A stretch of 64,000 nucleotides of DNA, taken from Sphingomonas citricola (GTDB taxonomy: Bacteria; Pseudomonadota; Alphaproteobacteria; Sphingomonadales; Sphingomonadaceae). This document shows, in pieces, positions 47,275 to 58,905 of the stretch. The DNA lies in assembly GCF_019429535.1 (NCBI RefSeq), contig NZ_JAHXZM010000006.1, positions 1 to 64,000 on the forward strand, written 5' to 3'. Made by a program: the position numbers and the translations under genes. The notes under the pieces were generated by a model that was not told the origin of the DNA, ran no database searches, and saw only the letters and a program-made list of their open reading frames with translations. Positions within the stretch are counted from its first letter, which is position 1, and the number at the start of each line of letters is the position of its first letter.

Positions 47275-47411
47275 GCCAGACTTCCTTTTTTGTCGCAGAG
47301 CGTCCATGCGCCCGCGCAGGCGGCGAGGGCAAGCATCGTGCCCGTCCGGCCGCACACGCTTTCCATTTGTTAGTAGAGCGGTAACCTTTTTCGCGGTAGG
47401 CGCGAAGCGCC

Positions 47412-47798
47412 ATGTCACCGATTTCGCCTCTCGCTGCCGACGCCGCCGCCGCTCGCGATCCACGCACCAGCGTGATGCTGAGCGCCGATGTCGTGCGCAG
47501 CGAAGGGTCGCAGCCGACGCAGCACCGCGTGCTCAACGTATCGAAATCGGGGGTGTGTATCGCCAAGCCGGTCGGGCTGGTCGCGGACATGCCGGTGATG
47601 GTGTCGCTGGGACGCGTCGATCACGTTGCGGCCCGCGTCAAATGGGTCCGTAACGACCGCGCCGGGCTGCGTTTCGACGAGCCGATCGATCTGGAGGCGG
47701 CGCGGCAGCGTCGGCCGGGAAACGCCGGCCCGCCGCCGCCGACCTCGGGCTGGATGGCCGCCGCGAACGAACGTTTCCGCCGTCAGACCACGCTGTAG
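47412..47798 (+). CDS. PilZ-domain protein with degenerate c-di-GMP motif
   Basis: A 128-residue protein with a PilZ-like barrel over residues 15-100. The second motif NVSKSGVCI (N-x-S-x-S-G) is present. The first is Arg15-x2-Arg18, while the usual ligand-binding motif is R-x3-R, so c-di-GMP binding is doubtful. The C-terminal 30 residues are Pro/Arg-rich. Its end overlaps the convergent pccR gene by 16 nt. Such single PilZ proteins are numerous in sphingomonads. Confidence 0.85.
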   Translation: MSPISPLAADAAAARDPRTSVMLSADVVRSEGSQPTQHRVLNVSKSGVCIAKPVGLVADMPVMVSLGRVDHVAARVKWVRNDRAGLRFDEPIDLEAARQRRPGNAGPPPPTSGWMAAANERFRRQTTL

Positions 47799-49183
47799 GG
47801 CACAACGCGCCGCGTCGCCGGATCGACGCGGATCGCGCGGTCGGTCGGCGGAAAGGCGCGTTGGTCGCAGTCGCTGCGCGGACACAGCCGACAGGAAATA
47901 CCGATCGGGGTCGGCGTGCCGGCCAAGCCGTGCGACATGCCTCCCTGCCATATCCCGAGCGCATCGGCGTAGACGAAGTCGGCCGCGTGCACTGCCTCGC
48001 ACCCCAGCACCACGGCGTAGCGGCGCGGTGCGCGCGTGAACCGCCCCGATGGCTTCACCAGCCCCTTCGCCATCGACACGTAGCGGACGCCGTCGGGTGT
48101 CTCGGCGTGCTGGACCAGGATGCGGTCGGGGATCGCCGCCGCCTCGTGGACATGCCACAGCGGGCAGGCACCGCCGAAGCGCGCGAATTGCAGCCGCGTC
48201 GCCGAATGTCGCTTGGTGATGTTGCCCGCCATGTCGACGCGACAGAAATAGAAGGGGATGCCCTCCACCCCCGGGCGCTGCAGCGTCGACAGCCGGTGAC
48301 ACGCCTGCTCGAAACTGACGCCGAAGCGGCGTGACAGCCGGTCGATGTCGTGGCGCACCGCTTTCGCTTCGGCACGGAACGCGGCGTATGGCATGACGAG
48401 CGCACCGGCGGCGTAGTTCGCAAGCCCGATGCTCAGCAGGCGTCTTGCCTCGTCGTGCGCGAGCGGGGCGGCCGCGACGATGTCCGCGATCGGCGCGGCG
48501 AAGGCGATCGCGGCGAGGCGATGCGCGACGAGGAAATGCCGCGTCTCGGCAGGGATCGCGGCGGCGAGCGTCAGCACCCGGCCGTCGAAGCGTGCGAGCG
48601 GCGCGCCGTCGTCGGGATCGAACGCCAGTGCGACGTTGTGATCGGCGAGCTGCTGCTCGAGCGCGCCGCGGTTCGCGAGTCCTTCCGCCGCACGGTCGAG
48701 CGCGTCAACGTAATTGCCCGCGTCGTGAAACCAGTCGCGCACCGCCTCCCATGGCAGCCGTGCGCCGGTGCCCGTCAGCCCCGCACTGGTGATCATCGCT
48801 TCCTCGGCGAGTGCGGCGCGTTCCTCGGCGGCGCGCTTGGCGGCGTGCAGCGCGACGAAGCGGTCGGCGAGGTCGGGCTGTTCCTGCGCGAGCTGTGCGA
48901 TCGCCTCCGCGTCGAGCGGGGTGACCGCGGGATCGGCGAGTGCGGCGGTGAGCGCGGACAGGCGGCGCGCGGGTGCCTCGCCCTCGATCCCGGCGAGCGC
49001 CGACGGGAAATGACGCGCGAGCGCCGCGGTGACGGCGGCGGTCAGCGGGCGCTCACCACCCTCCAGCTGAGACAGGTAGCTGACCGATAGCCCCAGCCTC
49101 GTCGCCATCGCACGCTGGTTGAGACCGGCGGTGCGGCGCAGGTCACGCAGCCGGTCACCGGCGTAGAGGCGCGAGCGGGGCAT
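47783..49183 (-). CDS. pccR: PccR-like short-chain fatty acid regulator (XRE + DUF2083)
   Basis: A 466-residue protein. Residues 8-67 form an XRE helix-turn-helix (LRDLRRTAGLNQRAMATRLG, then LSVSYLSQLEGG). A long central domain of ImmA/IrrE origin has FLVAHRLAAIAF where a peptidase would have HExxH. A DUF2083 C-terminus ends CRLCPRSDCDQRAFPP. In Rhodobacter, PccR controls propionyl-CoA carboxylase in response to acyl-CoA. It is divergent from pccB across a repeat array. The start is the ATG before PRSRLYAG. Confidence 0.92.
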   Translation of the reverse strand: MPRSRLYAGDRLRDLRRTAGLNQRAMATRLGLSVSYLSQLEGGERPLTAAVTAALARHFPSALAGIEGEAPARRLSALTAALADPAVTPLDAEAIAQLAQEQPDLADRFVALHAAKRAAEERAALAEEAMITSAGLTGTGARLPWEAVRDWFHDAGNYVDALDRAAEGLANRGALEQQLADHNVALAFDPDDGAPLARFDGRVLTLAAAIPAETRHFLVAHRLAAIAFAAPIADIVAAAPLAHDEARRLLSIGLANYAAGALVMPYAAFRAEAKAVRHDIDRLSRRFGVSFEQACHRLSTLQRPGVEGIPFYFCRVDMAGNITKRHSATRLQFARFGGACPLWHVHEAAAIPDRILVQHAETPDGVRYVSMAKGLVKPSGRFTRAPRRYAVVLGCEAVHAADFVYADALGIWQGGMSHGLAGTPTPIGISCRLCPRSDCDQRAFPPTDRAIRVDPATRRVVPYSVV

Positions 49184-49197
49184 GATCCGCAGCCTAA

Positions 49198-49240
49198 TTC
49201 GCAAATCGGCCGTTCGCAACTTCGCAACTTCACATTTGCG
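49198..49240. promoter_or_regulatory. Repeat array, likely PccR operator
   Basis: Three direct copies of TTCGCAA (49198, 49213 and 49221; the last two abut) and an inverted copy ending ATTTGCG (49234-49240). The outer CGCAAAT / ATTTGCG form a dyad spanning 41 bp. Published PccR/RamB-type sites are built on TTTGCAAA, which this resembles. The array lies in the 101-bp gap between the divergent pccR and pccB starts. Confidence 0.6.
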
Positions 49241-49284
49241 CGGGTAGCGACGAGGGCGCAGGAGGACGGACACAGGAGATCAGG

Positions 49285-50811
49285 ATGTCATCGACGCTCG
49301 CCGAACTCGAGAAGAAGCGCGCCGCGGCGAAGCTGGGCGGCGGGCAGAAGCGCATCGACGCGCAGCATGCCAAGGGTAAGCTGACCGCGCGCGAGCGGCT
49401 CGACGTTTTGCTCGACGAGGGCTCGTTCGAGGAACTCGACATGTACGTCGAGCATAATTGCGTCGATTTCGGCATGTCCGAACAGGTGGTCCCCGGCGAC
49501 GGCGTGGTGACCGGATCGGGCACGATCAACGGCCGGCTGGTGTTCGTCTTCTCGCAGGACTTTACCGTGTTCGGCGGCTCGCTGTCCGAACGGCACGCGC
49601 AGAAGATCTGCAAGATCATGGACATGGCGATGAAGGTCGGCGCGCCCGTCATCGGTTTGAACGATTCGGGCGGCGCGCGCATCCAGGAGGGTGTCGCCAG
49701 CCTCGGCGGCTATGCCGAGGTGTTCCAGCGCAACGTGCTCGCCTCGGGCGTCGTGCCGCAGATCAGCCTCATCATGGGGCCGTGCGCAGGCGGCGCGGTC
49801 TATTCGCCCGCGATGACCGACTTCATCTTCATGGTGGAGGATTCGAGCTACATGTTCGTGACCGGCCCCGACGTCGTGAAAACCGTCACCAACGAGATCG
49901 TCACGCAGGAAGCACTCGGCGGGGCGATCACTCACACGACGAAAACCAGCGTCGCCGACAATGCATTCGGCGATGATATCGAATTGCTGTTAGCAACGCG
50001 CGACTTCGTCGATTTCCTGCCCGGGTCGAACCGCCAGCCAGTGCCCGAGCGGCCGACCGACGATCCGTGGGACCGCGTGGAGCTTAGCCTCGACACGCTG
50101 ATCCCCGCGTCGGCAAATCAGCCGTACGACATGCATGAGCTGATCCGAAAGACGGTGGACGAGGGCGACTTTTTCGAGATCCAGCCGGGGCACGCCGCCA
50201 ACATCATCTGCGGCTTCGGTCGGATCGAGGGGCGCACGATCGGCGTCGTCGCGAACCAGCCGATGGTGCTCGCGGGCGTGCTCGACATCAACTCGTCGAA
50301 GAAGGCAGCGCGCTTCGTCCGCTTCTGCGACGCGTTCGATATCCCGATCATCACCTTCGTCGACGTGCCAGGTTTTCTTCCCGGCACCGCCCAAGAGCAT
50401 AACGGCATCATCAAGCACGGTGCGAAGCTGCTGTTCGCTTATGCCGAGGCGACCGTGCCCAAGATCACCGTCATCACGCGCAAGGCCTATGGCGGTGCCT
50501 ATGACGTGATGGCGTCGAAGCATCTGCGCGGCGACTTAAACTACGCCTGGCCGACCGCGGAGATCGCCGTGATGGGCGCGAAGGGCGCGGTCGAGATCAT
50601 CTTCCGCGGCCGCACGCCGGAGGAGATCGCGCAGCGCACCGCCGAGTATGAGGCCCGCTTCGCCAACCCGTTCGTGGCTGCTTCCAAGGGATTCATCGAC
50701 GAGGTGATCATGCCCCACTCCACCCGCCGCCGCATTGCGCTGGGCCTCCGCAAGCTCGCCGGCAAGGCACTGGAGAACCCGTGGAAGAAGCATGACAACA
50801 TTCCGTTGTGA
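49285..50811 (+). CDS. pccB: Propionyl-CoA carboxylase beta subunit (carboxyltransferase)
   Basis: A 508-residue protein with the carboxyltransferase halves. The N-half has [13 protein letters not shown] and [16 protein letters not shown], forming the acyl-CoA oxyanion site. The C-half has [20 protein letters not shown] and [12 protein letters not shown], forming the biotin side. It moves CO2 from biotin on PccA to propionyl-CoA, giving methylmalonyl-CoA. It is first of the ten-gene operon, opposite pccR. Confidence 0.97.
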   Translation: MSSTLAELEKKRAAAKLGGGQKRIDAQHAKGKLTARERLDVLLDEGSFEELDMYVEHNCVDFGMSEQVVPGDGVVTGSGTINGRLVFVFSQDFTVFGGSLSERHAQKICKIMDMAMKVGAPVIGLNDSGGARIQEGVASLGGYAEVFQRNVLASGVVPQISLIMGPCAGGAVYSPAMTDFIFMVEDSSYMFVTGPDVVKTVTNEIVTQEALGGAITHTTKTSVADNAFGDDIELLLATRDFVDFLPGSNRQPVPERPTDDPWDRVELSLDTLIPASANQPYDMHELIRKTVDEGDFFEIQPGHAANIICGFGRIEGRTIGVVANQPMVLAGVLDINSSKKAARFVRFCDAFDIPIITFVDVPGFLPGTAQEHNGIIKHGAKLLFAYAEATVPKITVITRKAYGGAYDVMASKHLRGDLNYAWPTAEIAVMGAKGAVEIIFRGRTPEEIAQRTAEYEARFANPFVAASKGFIDEVIMPHSTRRRIALGLRKLAGKALENPWKKHDNIPL

Positions 50812-50857
50812 TGCGTCGGCGTGCACATTATCATGTCCATTATAAGGGAGGCATGAT

Positions 50858-51148
50858 GTGCAGACCGAACGCGTGACTTTCCTGACGACGCCGGAGCATA
50901 AGGCCGCGCTCGATGCCTATGCGGCATCCAACGGCAAGTCGGTCGGCCACGTCGTGCGTGAGGCGACGAGCCGGTATATCGCGCCATTGCCGCAGGCGAA
51001 CGACGAGGAAGCGGATGAACTCGACGCGATCGTCCCGATGGTAGAGGACGCGGTGCAGGAGATGACGGCCGCGATCGCCGCGATGCGTGCCGACATCGCG
51101 CGCACCTGCGCCAAGGTCGACGCGATCCTCGGCGGGGATCAGGCATGA
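50858..51148 (+). CDS. Small ribbon-helix-helix-like protein in the propionate operon
   Basis: A 96-residue protein. Residues 1-42 fit a ribbon-helix-helix: a strand RVTFLTTPEH, then helix AALDAYAASNG and helix VGHVVREATSRYI. Residues 55-93 are a long, acidic helix likely to be a coiled coil. An AAGGGAGG site 8 nt upstream fixes the GTG start; an ATG 5 nt earlier gives only a 7-codon frame. The function is unknown; DNA binding is possible. It is coupled by an ATGA overlap to the next small gene. Confidence 0.75.
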   Translation: MQTERVTFLTTPEHKAALDAYAASNGKSVGHVVREATSRYIAPLPQANDEEADELDAIVPMVEDAVQEMTAAIAAMRADIARTCAKVDAILGGDQA

Positions 51149-51357
51149 GTGCGGGCGAGCGCGCGTTGAACGCGATCAAGACGATCTTCACCTTGAAGGA
51201 GCAGGTCGACGGGCTGGGACGCGATATCGTCGCGATGAACACACGGGTCTCGCGTCTGGCCGAGGCGCATGGCGAGCTACGCGATCGCGTCAGCCGGCTG
51301 GAAGGCATCATCGAGGGCGCGGCGATGGCAGCGCGGCAGCGAAGGATCGAGGAATGA
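51145..51357 (+). CDS. Small coiled-coil protein in the propionate operon
   Basis: A 70-residue, nearly all-helical protein with heptad spacing from residue 10 on (IFTLKEQVDGLGRDI, then MNTRVSRLAEAHGELRDRV). No family is recognised. It overlaps both neighbours by 4 nt (ATGA), so it is translated with the ribbon-helix-helix gene and mce. It could dimerise with its neighbour's helical tail, which is inference. Confidence 0.7.
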   Translation: MSAGERALNAIKTIFTLKEQVDGLGRDIVAMNTRVSRLAEAHGELRDRVSRLEGIIEGAAMAARQRRIEE

Positions 51358-51785
51358 AATTGGGCCGCCTCAACCATGTCGGGGTCGCGACGCCGTCGAT
51401 TAAGCGCTCGGTCGAAACCTATCGCACGCTGCTGGGCGCCGAAGCGATCGGCGAGCCGTTCGACCTGCCCGCGCAGGGCGTGCGCGTGTGCTTCGTCGAC
51501 GCGCCCAATACGCAGATCGAGCTCATCGAGCCGTTCGACGATACGTCGCCGATCGCGGGGTTCCTGCGCAAGAACCCGGCTGGCGGTCAGCACCACGTGT
51601 GTTTCGAGGTGCCCGATATCCATGCAGCAGTCGCGCACCTCAAATCGGAGGGCGCAACCGTACTGGGCGAGCCGCGGATCGGCGCGCACGGCACGCCGAT
51701 CGTGTTCGTCCACCCGAAGGATTTTGGCGGATTGCTGGTCGAGTTGATGGAAACGCCCCAAGACGAGCACGCGGGCGATCACTGA
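51354..51785 (+). CDS. mce: Methylmalonyl-CoA epimerase
   Basis: A 143-residue VOC-fold enzyme. The N-terminal strand is KLGRLNHVGVATPSI with a metal-ligand His8. QHHVCFEVPDI supplies another His, and GLLVELME supplies the Glu ligands. It interconverts (S)- and (R)-methylmalonyl-CoA between the carboxylase and mutase steps. The length is normal. It is coupled to the preceding small gene and stands upstream of the mutase gene. Confidence 0.95.
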   Translation: MKLGRLNHVGVATPSIKRSVETYRTLLGAEAIGEPFDLPAQGVRVCFVDAPNTQIELIEPFDDTSPIAGFLRKNPAGGQHHVCFEVPDIHAAVAHLKSEGATVLGEPRIGAHGTPIVFVHPKDFGGLLVELMETPQDEHAGDH

Positions 51786-51808
51786 CAACAAAGAGCGGGA
51801 GAGGTGCC

Positions 51809-52597
51809 ATGACCGATTACCAGACGATCATCGCCGAGAAGAAGGGTGACGTCCTCGTACTCACGCTCAACCGGCCCGAGCGGTTGAACGCGGCCTCGAT
51901 CGACCTCGCGCAGGAACTGACCGAGGCGCTGTACGACCTTCAGGACGCGCGCACGGTGCTGCTGACGGGGGCGGGGCGGGCGTTCTGCTCGGGCGCGGAC
52001 CTGCAGGCGCGCGGCGGCGACAGCGCGGTCAAGGGCGGCAACGTCAGTCACCGCGCGCTGATGAACTTCTACAATCCGCTGATGAGCCAACTGCTCCATC
52101 TGCCGGTGCCGGTCGTGACCGCGGTCAACGGCCCCGCGGCGGGGGTCGGTTGCTCGATGGCGCTCGCGGGCGACTTCGTCCTCGCGGGCAAGAGCGCCTA
52201 TTTCCTGCAAGCGTTCGTCAACATCGGGCTAGTACCCGACGGCGGCTCGACCTGGCTGCTCGCGCGCACGATCGGCAAGGCGCGCGCAACGCAGATGATG
52301 ATGCTGGGTGAGCGGATCGGCGCGGACCAGGCCGCCGACTGGGGCTTGATCTACCGCGCGGTCGAGGATGCGCAATTGATGGACGAGGCGCTTTCGCTCG
52401 CGACCCGATTAGCGGCCGGGCCGACCGTCGCGCTCGCCGCGATGCGCCGCAACATCATGACCGCGCTCGATGGCTCGTTCGACCAGACGCTGCGCGCCGA
52501 GGCCGAGGGGCAGCGTACTGCTGGCAATTCGCAGGATGCGCGCGAGGGCGCGAAGAGCTTCATCGAGAAGCGCAAGCCCGCCTTCACCGGCGCGTGA
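51809..52597 (+). CDS. Enoyl-CoA hydratase/isomerase family protein
   Basis: A 262-residue crotonase-fold protein. The CoA oxyanion segments are FCSGADLQARG and NGPAAGVGCSMAL. The second acid region reads NIGLVPDGGSTWL with Asp where classical hydratases have Glu, as in PaaG-type isomerases. The substrate is uncertain; context suggests branched or short-chain acyl-CoA entering the propionyl-CoA route. A GGGAGAGG site precedes the ATG. Confidence 0.93.
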   Translation: MTDYQTIIAEKKGDVLVLTLNRPERLNAASIDLAQELTEALYDLQDARTVLLTGAGRAFCSGADLQARGGDSAVKGGNVSHRALMNFYNPLMSQLLHLPVPVVTAVNGPAAGVGCSMALAGDFVLAGKSAYFLQAFVNIGLVPDGGSTWLLARTIGKARATQMMMLGERIGADQAADWGLIYRAVEDAQLMDEALSLATRLAAGPTVALAAMRRNIMTALDGSFDQTLRAEAEGQRTAGNSQDAREGAKSFIEKRKPAFTGA

Positions 52598-52621
52598 CAC
52601 CGATCATCCGAGTAGAGTGAC

Positions 52622-54862
52622 ATGACCGACCCCCAGAGCGAACCCGTGATCGAGCATAACACCGGCGAGGACGCGGGCAGCCCGCCCAAGCCCGCGGCGA
52701 TGCCGACCGAGGTCGCGGCACCTCCCGCGACACCGACGCTCGACATTTGGGCGAAGGCCGCGGCGAAGGAGGTCAAGGGCCGCGACCTGACGTGGGACAC
52801 GCCCGAGGGGATCGCGGTCAAGCCGCTCTACACCGCGCAGGACGTGGAAGGGTGGGAGCCGGGCCTGCCCGGTTTCGCACCGTTCACGCGCGGGGTGCGC
52901 GCGTCGATGTACGCCGGGCGGCCGTGGACGATCCGGCAGTACGCCGGCTTCTCGACTGCCGAAGCGTCCAACGCTTTTTATCACCGCAACCTGAAAGCGG
53001 GGCAGAAGGGCCTCTCGGTCGCGTTCGATCTCGCAACGCACCGCGGCTACGACAGCGACCACCCGCGCGTGACGGGCGACGTCGGCAAGGCGGGCGTCGC
53101 GATCGACTCGGTCGAGGACATGAAGATCCTGTTCGACGGCATTCCGCTCGACCAGATGAGCGTCAGCATGACGATGAACGGCGCGGTGATTCCGATCCTC
53201 GCCTTCTTCATCGTCGCGGGGGAGGAGCAGGGCGTCGATCGCAAGCTGCTCGACGGGACGATCCAGAACGACATCCTCAAGGAGTTCATGGTTCGCAACA
53301 CCTACATATATCCGCCTGAGCCTTCGATGCGGATCATCTCCGATATCTTCGGCTACACCAGCCGCGAGATGCCGAAGTTCAACTCGATCTCGATCTCCGG
53401 CTATCACATGCAGGAAGCCGGCGCGACGCAGGTGCAGGAGCTCGCCTTCACCATCGCCGACGGCATGGAATATGTGAAATACGGCGTCGCGAGCGGACTC
53501 GACATCGACAAGTTTGCGGGCCGCCTCAGCTTCTTCTTCGCGATCGGCATGAATTTCTTCATGGAGATCGCCAAACTGCGCGCCGCGCGCGTGCTGTGGC
53601 ACCGCGTGATGACCAACCTAGGTGCACGCGACGAGCGGTCGAAGATGCTGCGTACCCACTGCCAGACCAGCGGCGTGTCGCTGACCGAGCAGGATCCGTA
53701 CAATAACGTCATGCGCACGACGATCGAGGCGATGGCGGCGATGCTTGGCGGCACGCAGTCGCTCCACACCAACGCGCTCGACGAGGCGATCGCGCTGCCG
53801 ACCGACTTTTCCGCCCGGATCGCGCGCAATACGCAGTTGGTGATCCAGGAAGAAACCGGGATGACGAATGTCGTCGATCCGCTGGGCGGCAGTTATTACG
53901 TCGAGGCGCTGACCAAGGATCTGGTCGACCGCGCCTGGGCGATCATCGAGCGCGTCGAGCGCGAGGGCGGAATGGCGAAGGCGGTCGCGGCTGGCTGGCC
54001 CAAGGCGATGATCGAGGAAGCATCCGCCGCGCGCGCCGCGCGGGTCGATCGCGGTGAGGACGTGATCGTAGGCGTCAACAAATACCGCAAGGAGAACGAG
54101 GACCCGATCGAGATCCTCGACGTCGACAATCACGCGGTGCGCGAGGCGCAGGTTCGCCGCATCAACGAGATGAAGGCGAAGCGCGACGAGGCGGCGTGCC
54201 GGGCGGCGCTCGACGCATTGCGCGAGGGCGCGCGCGGGCAGGGCAATCTGCTCGAGCTCGCCGTCGAGTGCGCGCGGGCGCGAGCGACGCTGGGCGAGAT
54301 TTCATCGGCGATGGAGGACGTGTTCGGCCGTTTCGGCACCCAGCCGACGCCGGTCAAGGGTATCTACGGCGGCGCATATGACGGCGATGCCGCCTGGGCG
54401 CGGCTGGAAGAGGGGGTCGCCGCAACCGAGCGGCGGCTTGGCCGCAAGCCCCGGATGCTCGTCGCCAAGATGGGGCAGGACGGCCATGATCGCGGTGCGA
54501 ACCTCGTCTCGTCGATGTTCGGCGATCTGGGGTTCGAGATCGTGCCCGGCCCGCTGTTCCAGACGCCAAAGGAGGCGAGCGATCTGGCCTTGTCGAAGGA
54601 CGTCGACGTCGTCGGCGCGTCCAGCCTCGCGGCGGGGCACAAGACGCTGATCCCCGAACTGATCGGCCACCTGCGCGACGCGGGGCGTGCCGACATCAAG
54701 GTGATTGCGGGCGGTGTCATCCCGGCCCAGGACTATCAGGCGCTACGCGACGCGGGCGTCCAGGCGATCTTCGGCCCCGGCACCAATCTGATCGCGGCGG
54801 CGCAGGAAGTGCTCCGCCTGCTCGGCCACAACATGCCGCCGATGAGCGAGGCTGCGGAATGA
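52622..54862 (+). CDS. scpA: Methylmalonyl-CoA mutase (adenosylcobalamin-dependent)
   Basis: A 746-residue single-chain mutase. The N-terminal TIM barrel has [20 protein letters not shown], then [19 protein letters not shown], and [19 protein letters not shown]. The C-terminal B12 domain starts near residue 610 with the base-off motif DGHDRG (His621), GASSLAAG and GGVIPAQDY. It makes succinyl-CoA from (R)-methylmalonyl-CoA. It needs vitamin B12, and no complete cobalamin pathway is in the window. The N-terminal 40 residues are Pro/Ala-rich. Confidence 0.98.
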   Translation: MTDPQSEPVIEHNTGEDAGSPPKPAAMPTEVAAPPATPTLDIWAKAAAKEVKGRDLTWDTPEGIAVKPLYTAQDVEGWEPGLPGFAPFTRGVRASMYAGRPWTIRQYAGFSTAEASNAFYHRNLKAGQKGLSVAFDLATHRGYDSDHPRVTGDVGKAGVAIDSVEDMKILFDGIPLDQMSVSMTMNGAVIPILAFFIVAGEEQGVDRKLLDGTIQNDILKEFMVRNTYIYPPEPSMRIISDIFGYTSREMPKFNSISISGYHMQEAGATQVQELAFTIADGMEYVKYGVASGLDIDKFAGRLSFFFAIGMNFFMEIAKLRAARVLWHRVMTNLGARDERSKMLRTHCQTSGVSLTEQDPYNNVMRTTIEAMAAMLGGTQSLHTNALDEAIALPTDFSARIARNTQLVIQEETGMTNVVDPLGGSYYVEALTKDLVDRAWAIIERVEREGGMAKAVAAGWPKAMIEEASAARAARVDRGEDVIVGVNKYRKENEDPIEILDVDNHAVREAQVRRINEMKAKRDEAACRAALDALREGARGQGNLLELAVECARARATLGEISSAMEDVFGRFGTQPTPVKGIYGGAYDGDAAWARLEEGVAATERRLGRKPRMLVAKMGQDGHDRGANLVSSMFGDLGFEIVPGPLFQTPKEASDLALSKDVDVVGASSLAAGHKTLIPELIGHLRDAGRADIKVIAGGVIPAQDYQALRDAGVQAIFGPGTNLIAAAQEVLRLLGHNMPPMSEAAE

Positions 54863-55239
54863 AGATGATGATGATGTTGATCGCGGGGGCGCTGCTTGCT
54901 GCGCCGGCGATGGCGGAGTCCGACGGCAACTACCAGGCCGCCGACGCGCAGTTGAATGCGGCGTATCGCACCGCGATGACCCGAATGAAGCAGCTCGACC
55001 GCGGCACGAAGCCTGCGGACCTGCCGCCGGCCGAACGCGCTGGCCCCAGCTATAGCCAGGCGCTGCTCAACAGCCAGCGCGCGTGGATCGCCTATCGCGA
55101 TGCCAATTGCCACGTGTTCTCGTACGAATATCGTGGCGGATCGGCGCAAGGGCTGTCCAACCGCATCTGCCTGATCCGCGTTACCCGCGCGCGCACCGCC
55201 GAGTTGCGGCTGCTGCAATCGGTGTTCGCCCCCAAATGA
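54859..55239 (+). CDS. LprI/DUF1311-like periplasmic protein
   Basis: A 126-residue protein with a Met-rich signal peptide ([20 protein letters not shown]). The body fits the lysozyme-inhibitor LprI/DUF1311 family: [17 protein letters not shown], then [18 protein letters not shown], with two cysteines likely to pair. It overlaps scpA and bioB by 4 nt each. What it does in this operon is not known. Confidence 0.85.
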   Translation: MKMMMMLIAGALLAAPAMAESDGNYQAADAQLNAAYRTAMTRMKQLDRGTKPADLPPAERAGPSYSQALLNSQRAWIAYRDANCHVFSYEYRGGSAQGLSNRICLIRVTRARTAELRLLQSVFAPK

Positions 55240-56243
55240 CCGAGACCCCGATGACGACCCGTACCGACTGGACGCGCGACGAAATTGCCGCGCTCTTCGA
55301 CCTGCCCTTCACCGAGCTCGTGTTCCGCGCCGCCGAGGTGCACCGCACGCACCACGATGCGGGCGCGGTGCAATTGTCGACGCTGTTGTCGATCAAGACC
55401 GGTGGTTGCCCGGAAGATTGCGGCTATTGCTCGCAATCGGTTGTCGCCGACAGCGGGGTCAAGGCGACCAAGCTGATGGACGTGCGCCAGGTGCTGCAGT
55501 CCGCGGCACAGGCGAAGGATGCAGGAAGCACGCGCTTCTGCATGGGCGCGGCGTGGCGTAACCCCAAGGATCGCGACATGCCCGCGGTGCTCGAGATGGT
55601 GCGCGGCGTGCGCGCGATGGGGCTGGAGACGTGCATGACACTCGGCATGCTGACGCCGGCACAGGCGGAGATGCTGGGAGAGGCCGGGCTCGATTACTAC
55701 AATCACAACATCGACACCTCGCCCGAGCGTTACGGCGAGGTCATCACGACGCGCAGTTTCGACGAGCGGCTCGACACGCTGGCGCACGTGCGCGACGCCG
55801 GCATCAACGTGTGCTGCGGTGGGATCGTTGGCATGGGGGAGACGCGCGACGACCGGGTCGGCTTCGTCCACGCGCTCGCCACCCTGCCCGAACATCCCGG
55901 CAGCGTGCCGATCAACGCGTTGGTGCCGGTCAAGGGCACGGTGCTGGGGGACATGCTCGCCGACACGCCGCTCGCCAAAATCGACGACATTGAATTCGTC
56001 CGCTCCGTCGCGGTCGCGCGCATCACGATGCCGAAGAGCATGGTGCGCCTGTCCGCAGGGCGAGAGAGCATGAGCGAGGTGACGCAGGCGCTGTGCTTTA
56101 TGGCGGGCGCGAACTCGATCTTCACCGGCGACAAGCTGCTCACCGCCGCCAACGCAGGTGACGACCGCGACGCGGCGCTGTTCGACAAGCTCGGACTGCG
56201 CGCGATGGCGGCGGAGTGCCGAGCGATGGAAGCGGCGGAATGA
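55236..56243 (+). CDS. bioB: Biotin synthase
   Basis: A 335-residue radical-SAM enzyme. The 4Fe-4S motif is Cys58-x3-Cys62-x2-Cys65 ([12 protein letters not shown]). The [2Fe-2S] ligands are in [20 protein letters not shown] and [10 protein letters not shown], and it ends with [14 protein letters not shown]. It inserts sulfur into dethiobiotin. Biotin is the cofactor of the carboxylase encoded by pccA and pccB, which explains its place here. No other bio gene is in the window. An ATG five codons downstream is an alternative start. Confidence 0.97.
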   Translation: MTETPMTTRTDWTRDEIAALFDLPFTELVFRAAEVHRTHHDAGAVQLSTLLSIKTGGCPEDCGYCSQSVVADSGVKATKLMDVRQVLQSAAQAKDAGSTRFCMGAAWRNPKDRDMPAVLEMVRGVRAMGLETCMTLGMLTPAQAEMLGEAGLDYYNHNIDTSPERYGEVITTRSFDERLDTLAHVRDAGINVCCGGIVGMGETRDDRVGFVHALATLPEHPGSVPINALVPVKGTVLGDMLADTPLAKIDDIEFVRSVAVARITMPKSMVRLSAGRESMSEVTQALCFMAGANSIFTGDKLLTAANAGDDRDAALFDKLGLRAMAAECRAMEAAE

Positions 56244-56613
56244 TCCGCTCCGTTGCTCGTTATGCACTGGTTGCGGCAATCGGCTGGAGTGTGTCTGCAA
56301 TGACTGATGTGCGAGAAGACTGGCCCGACCTGCCGACCACCGCGTTCGTAGCGGGGCGGACTGCCACGCAGGCGGATGTCGCGAGCGGCGCTGCGATCTT
56401 TTCCACTGATGGTGCCAGCAGCGCGAGCGACCTGAAGGTGCCGCAATATGTGTGGTGGCGCGACGGCGCGGGTCGGCGCCACGCGCGGGTGCTCGTGCAA
56501 GCCGAAATTGTGCCCGGCGGTATGACGATCGTCGGATTGCGGGATTCCGCTGGAAACGAGGCGGCGGTGACGTTGCCTGAAGTGGAACTCTTGGGGACGA
56601 GGAAGCCGGAATA

Positions 56614-56614
<1 letters not shown>
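56240..56614 (+). CDS. Hypothetical exported protein between bioB and pccA
   Basis: A 124-residue protein with an N-terminal hydrophobic segment (residues 5-22, [16 protein letters not shown]). A soluble domain follows that includes [18 protein letters not shown] and ends in ELLGTRKPE. No family is recognised. It overlaps bioB by 4 nt and its TAG shares a base with the pccA GTG, so it is certainly read with the operon. Confidence 0.65.
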
Positions 56615-58629
<2,015 letters not shown>

Positions 58630-58742
58630 GGTTGCGCCGCTTGCGGCACGATAGCATCGCGGCGGAAGCGAGGCGGATTGCGGCGGGTACCGGGTCGGGA
58701 ATTTTCCCGGCGTAGACGCGAGCACGCCGTTCAGCCGCGCGC

Positions 58743-58765
58743 GCCGCGGGAGTGGATCCCGCGGC
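58743..58765 (+). terminator. Hairpin downstream of pccA
   Basis: A perfect 9-bp stem (GCCGCGGGA / TCCCGCGGC) with a 5-nt loop, 114 nt past the pccA stop. A weaker GGGAATTTTCCC dyad lies between (58697-58708). No T-run follows. It probably ends the propionate transcript. Confidence 0.5.
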
Positions 58766-58778
58766 GTCGTCAGCGCTC

Positions 58779-58833
58779 GCGCGCTGCCGGCCGGGCCGAT
58801 GCGTGCTTCGCATCGCGCGCCGGCGCGGCGCGC
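58779..58833. repeat. Extended nested inverted repeat
   Basis: Three nested arms form one long imperfect hairpin: GCGCGC / GCGCGC outside, GCCGGC / GCCGGC in the middle, and a 7-bp inner stem CGATGCG / CGCATCG with a 5-nt loop. It lies between pccA and the efflux operon, 73 nt before the efflux gene start. It may be a terminator, a REP-like element or a leader structure. Confidence 0.5.
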
Positions 58834-58905
58834 TCGCACCGGTTGGTACATTCTGCGACATAAAAGCGCTGGACGCCGCGTGGTGTGTTGGCCATCTCCA
58901 TCACC

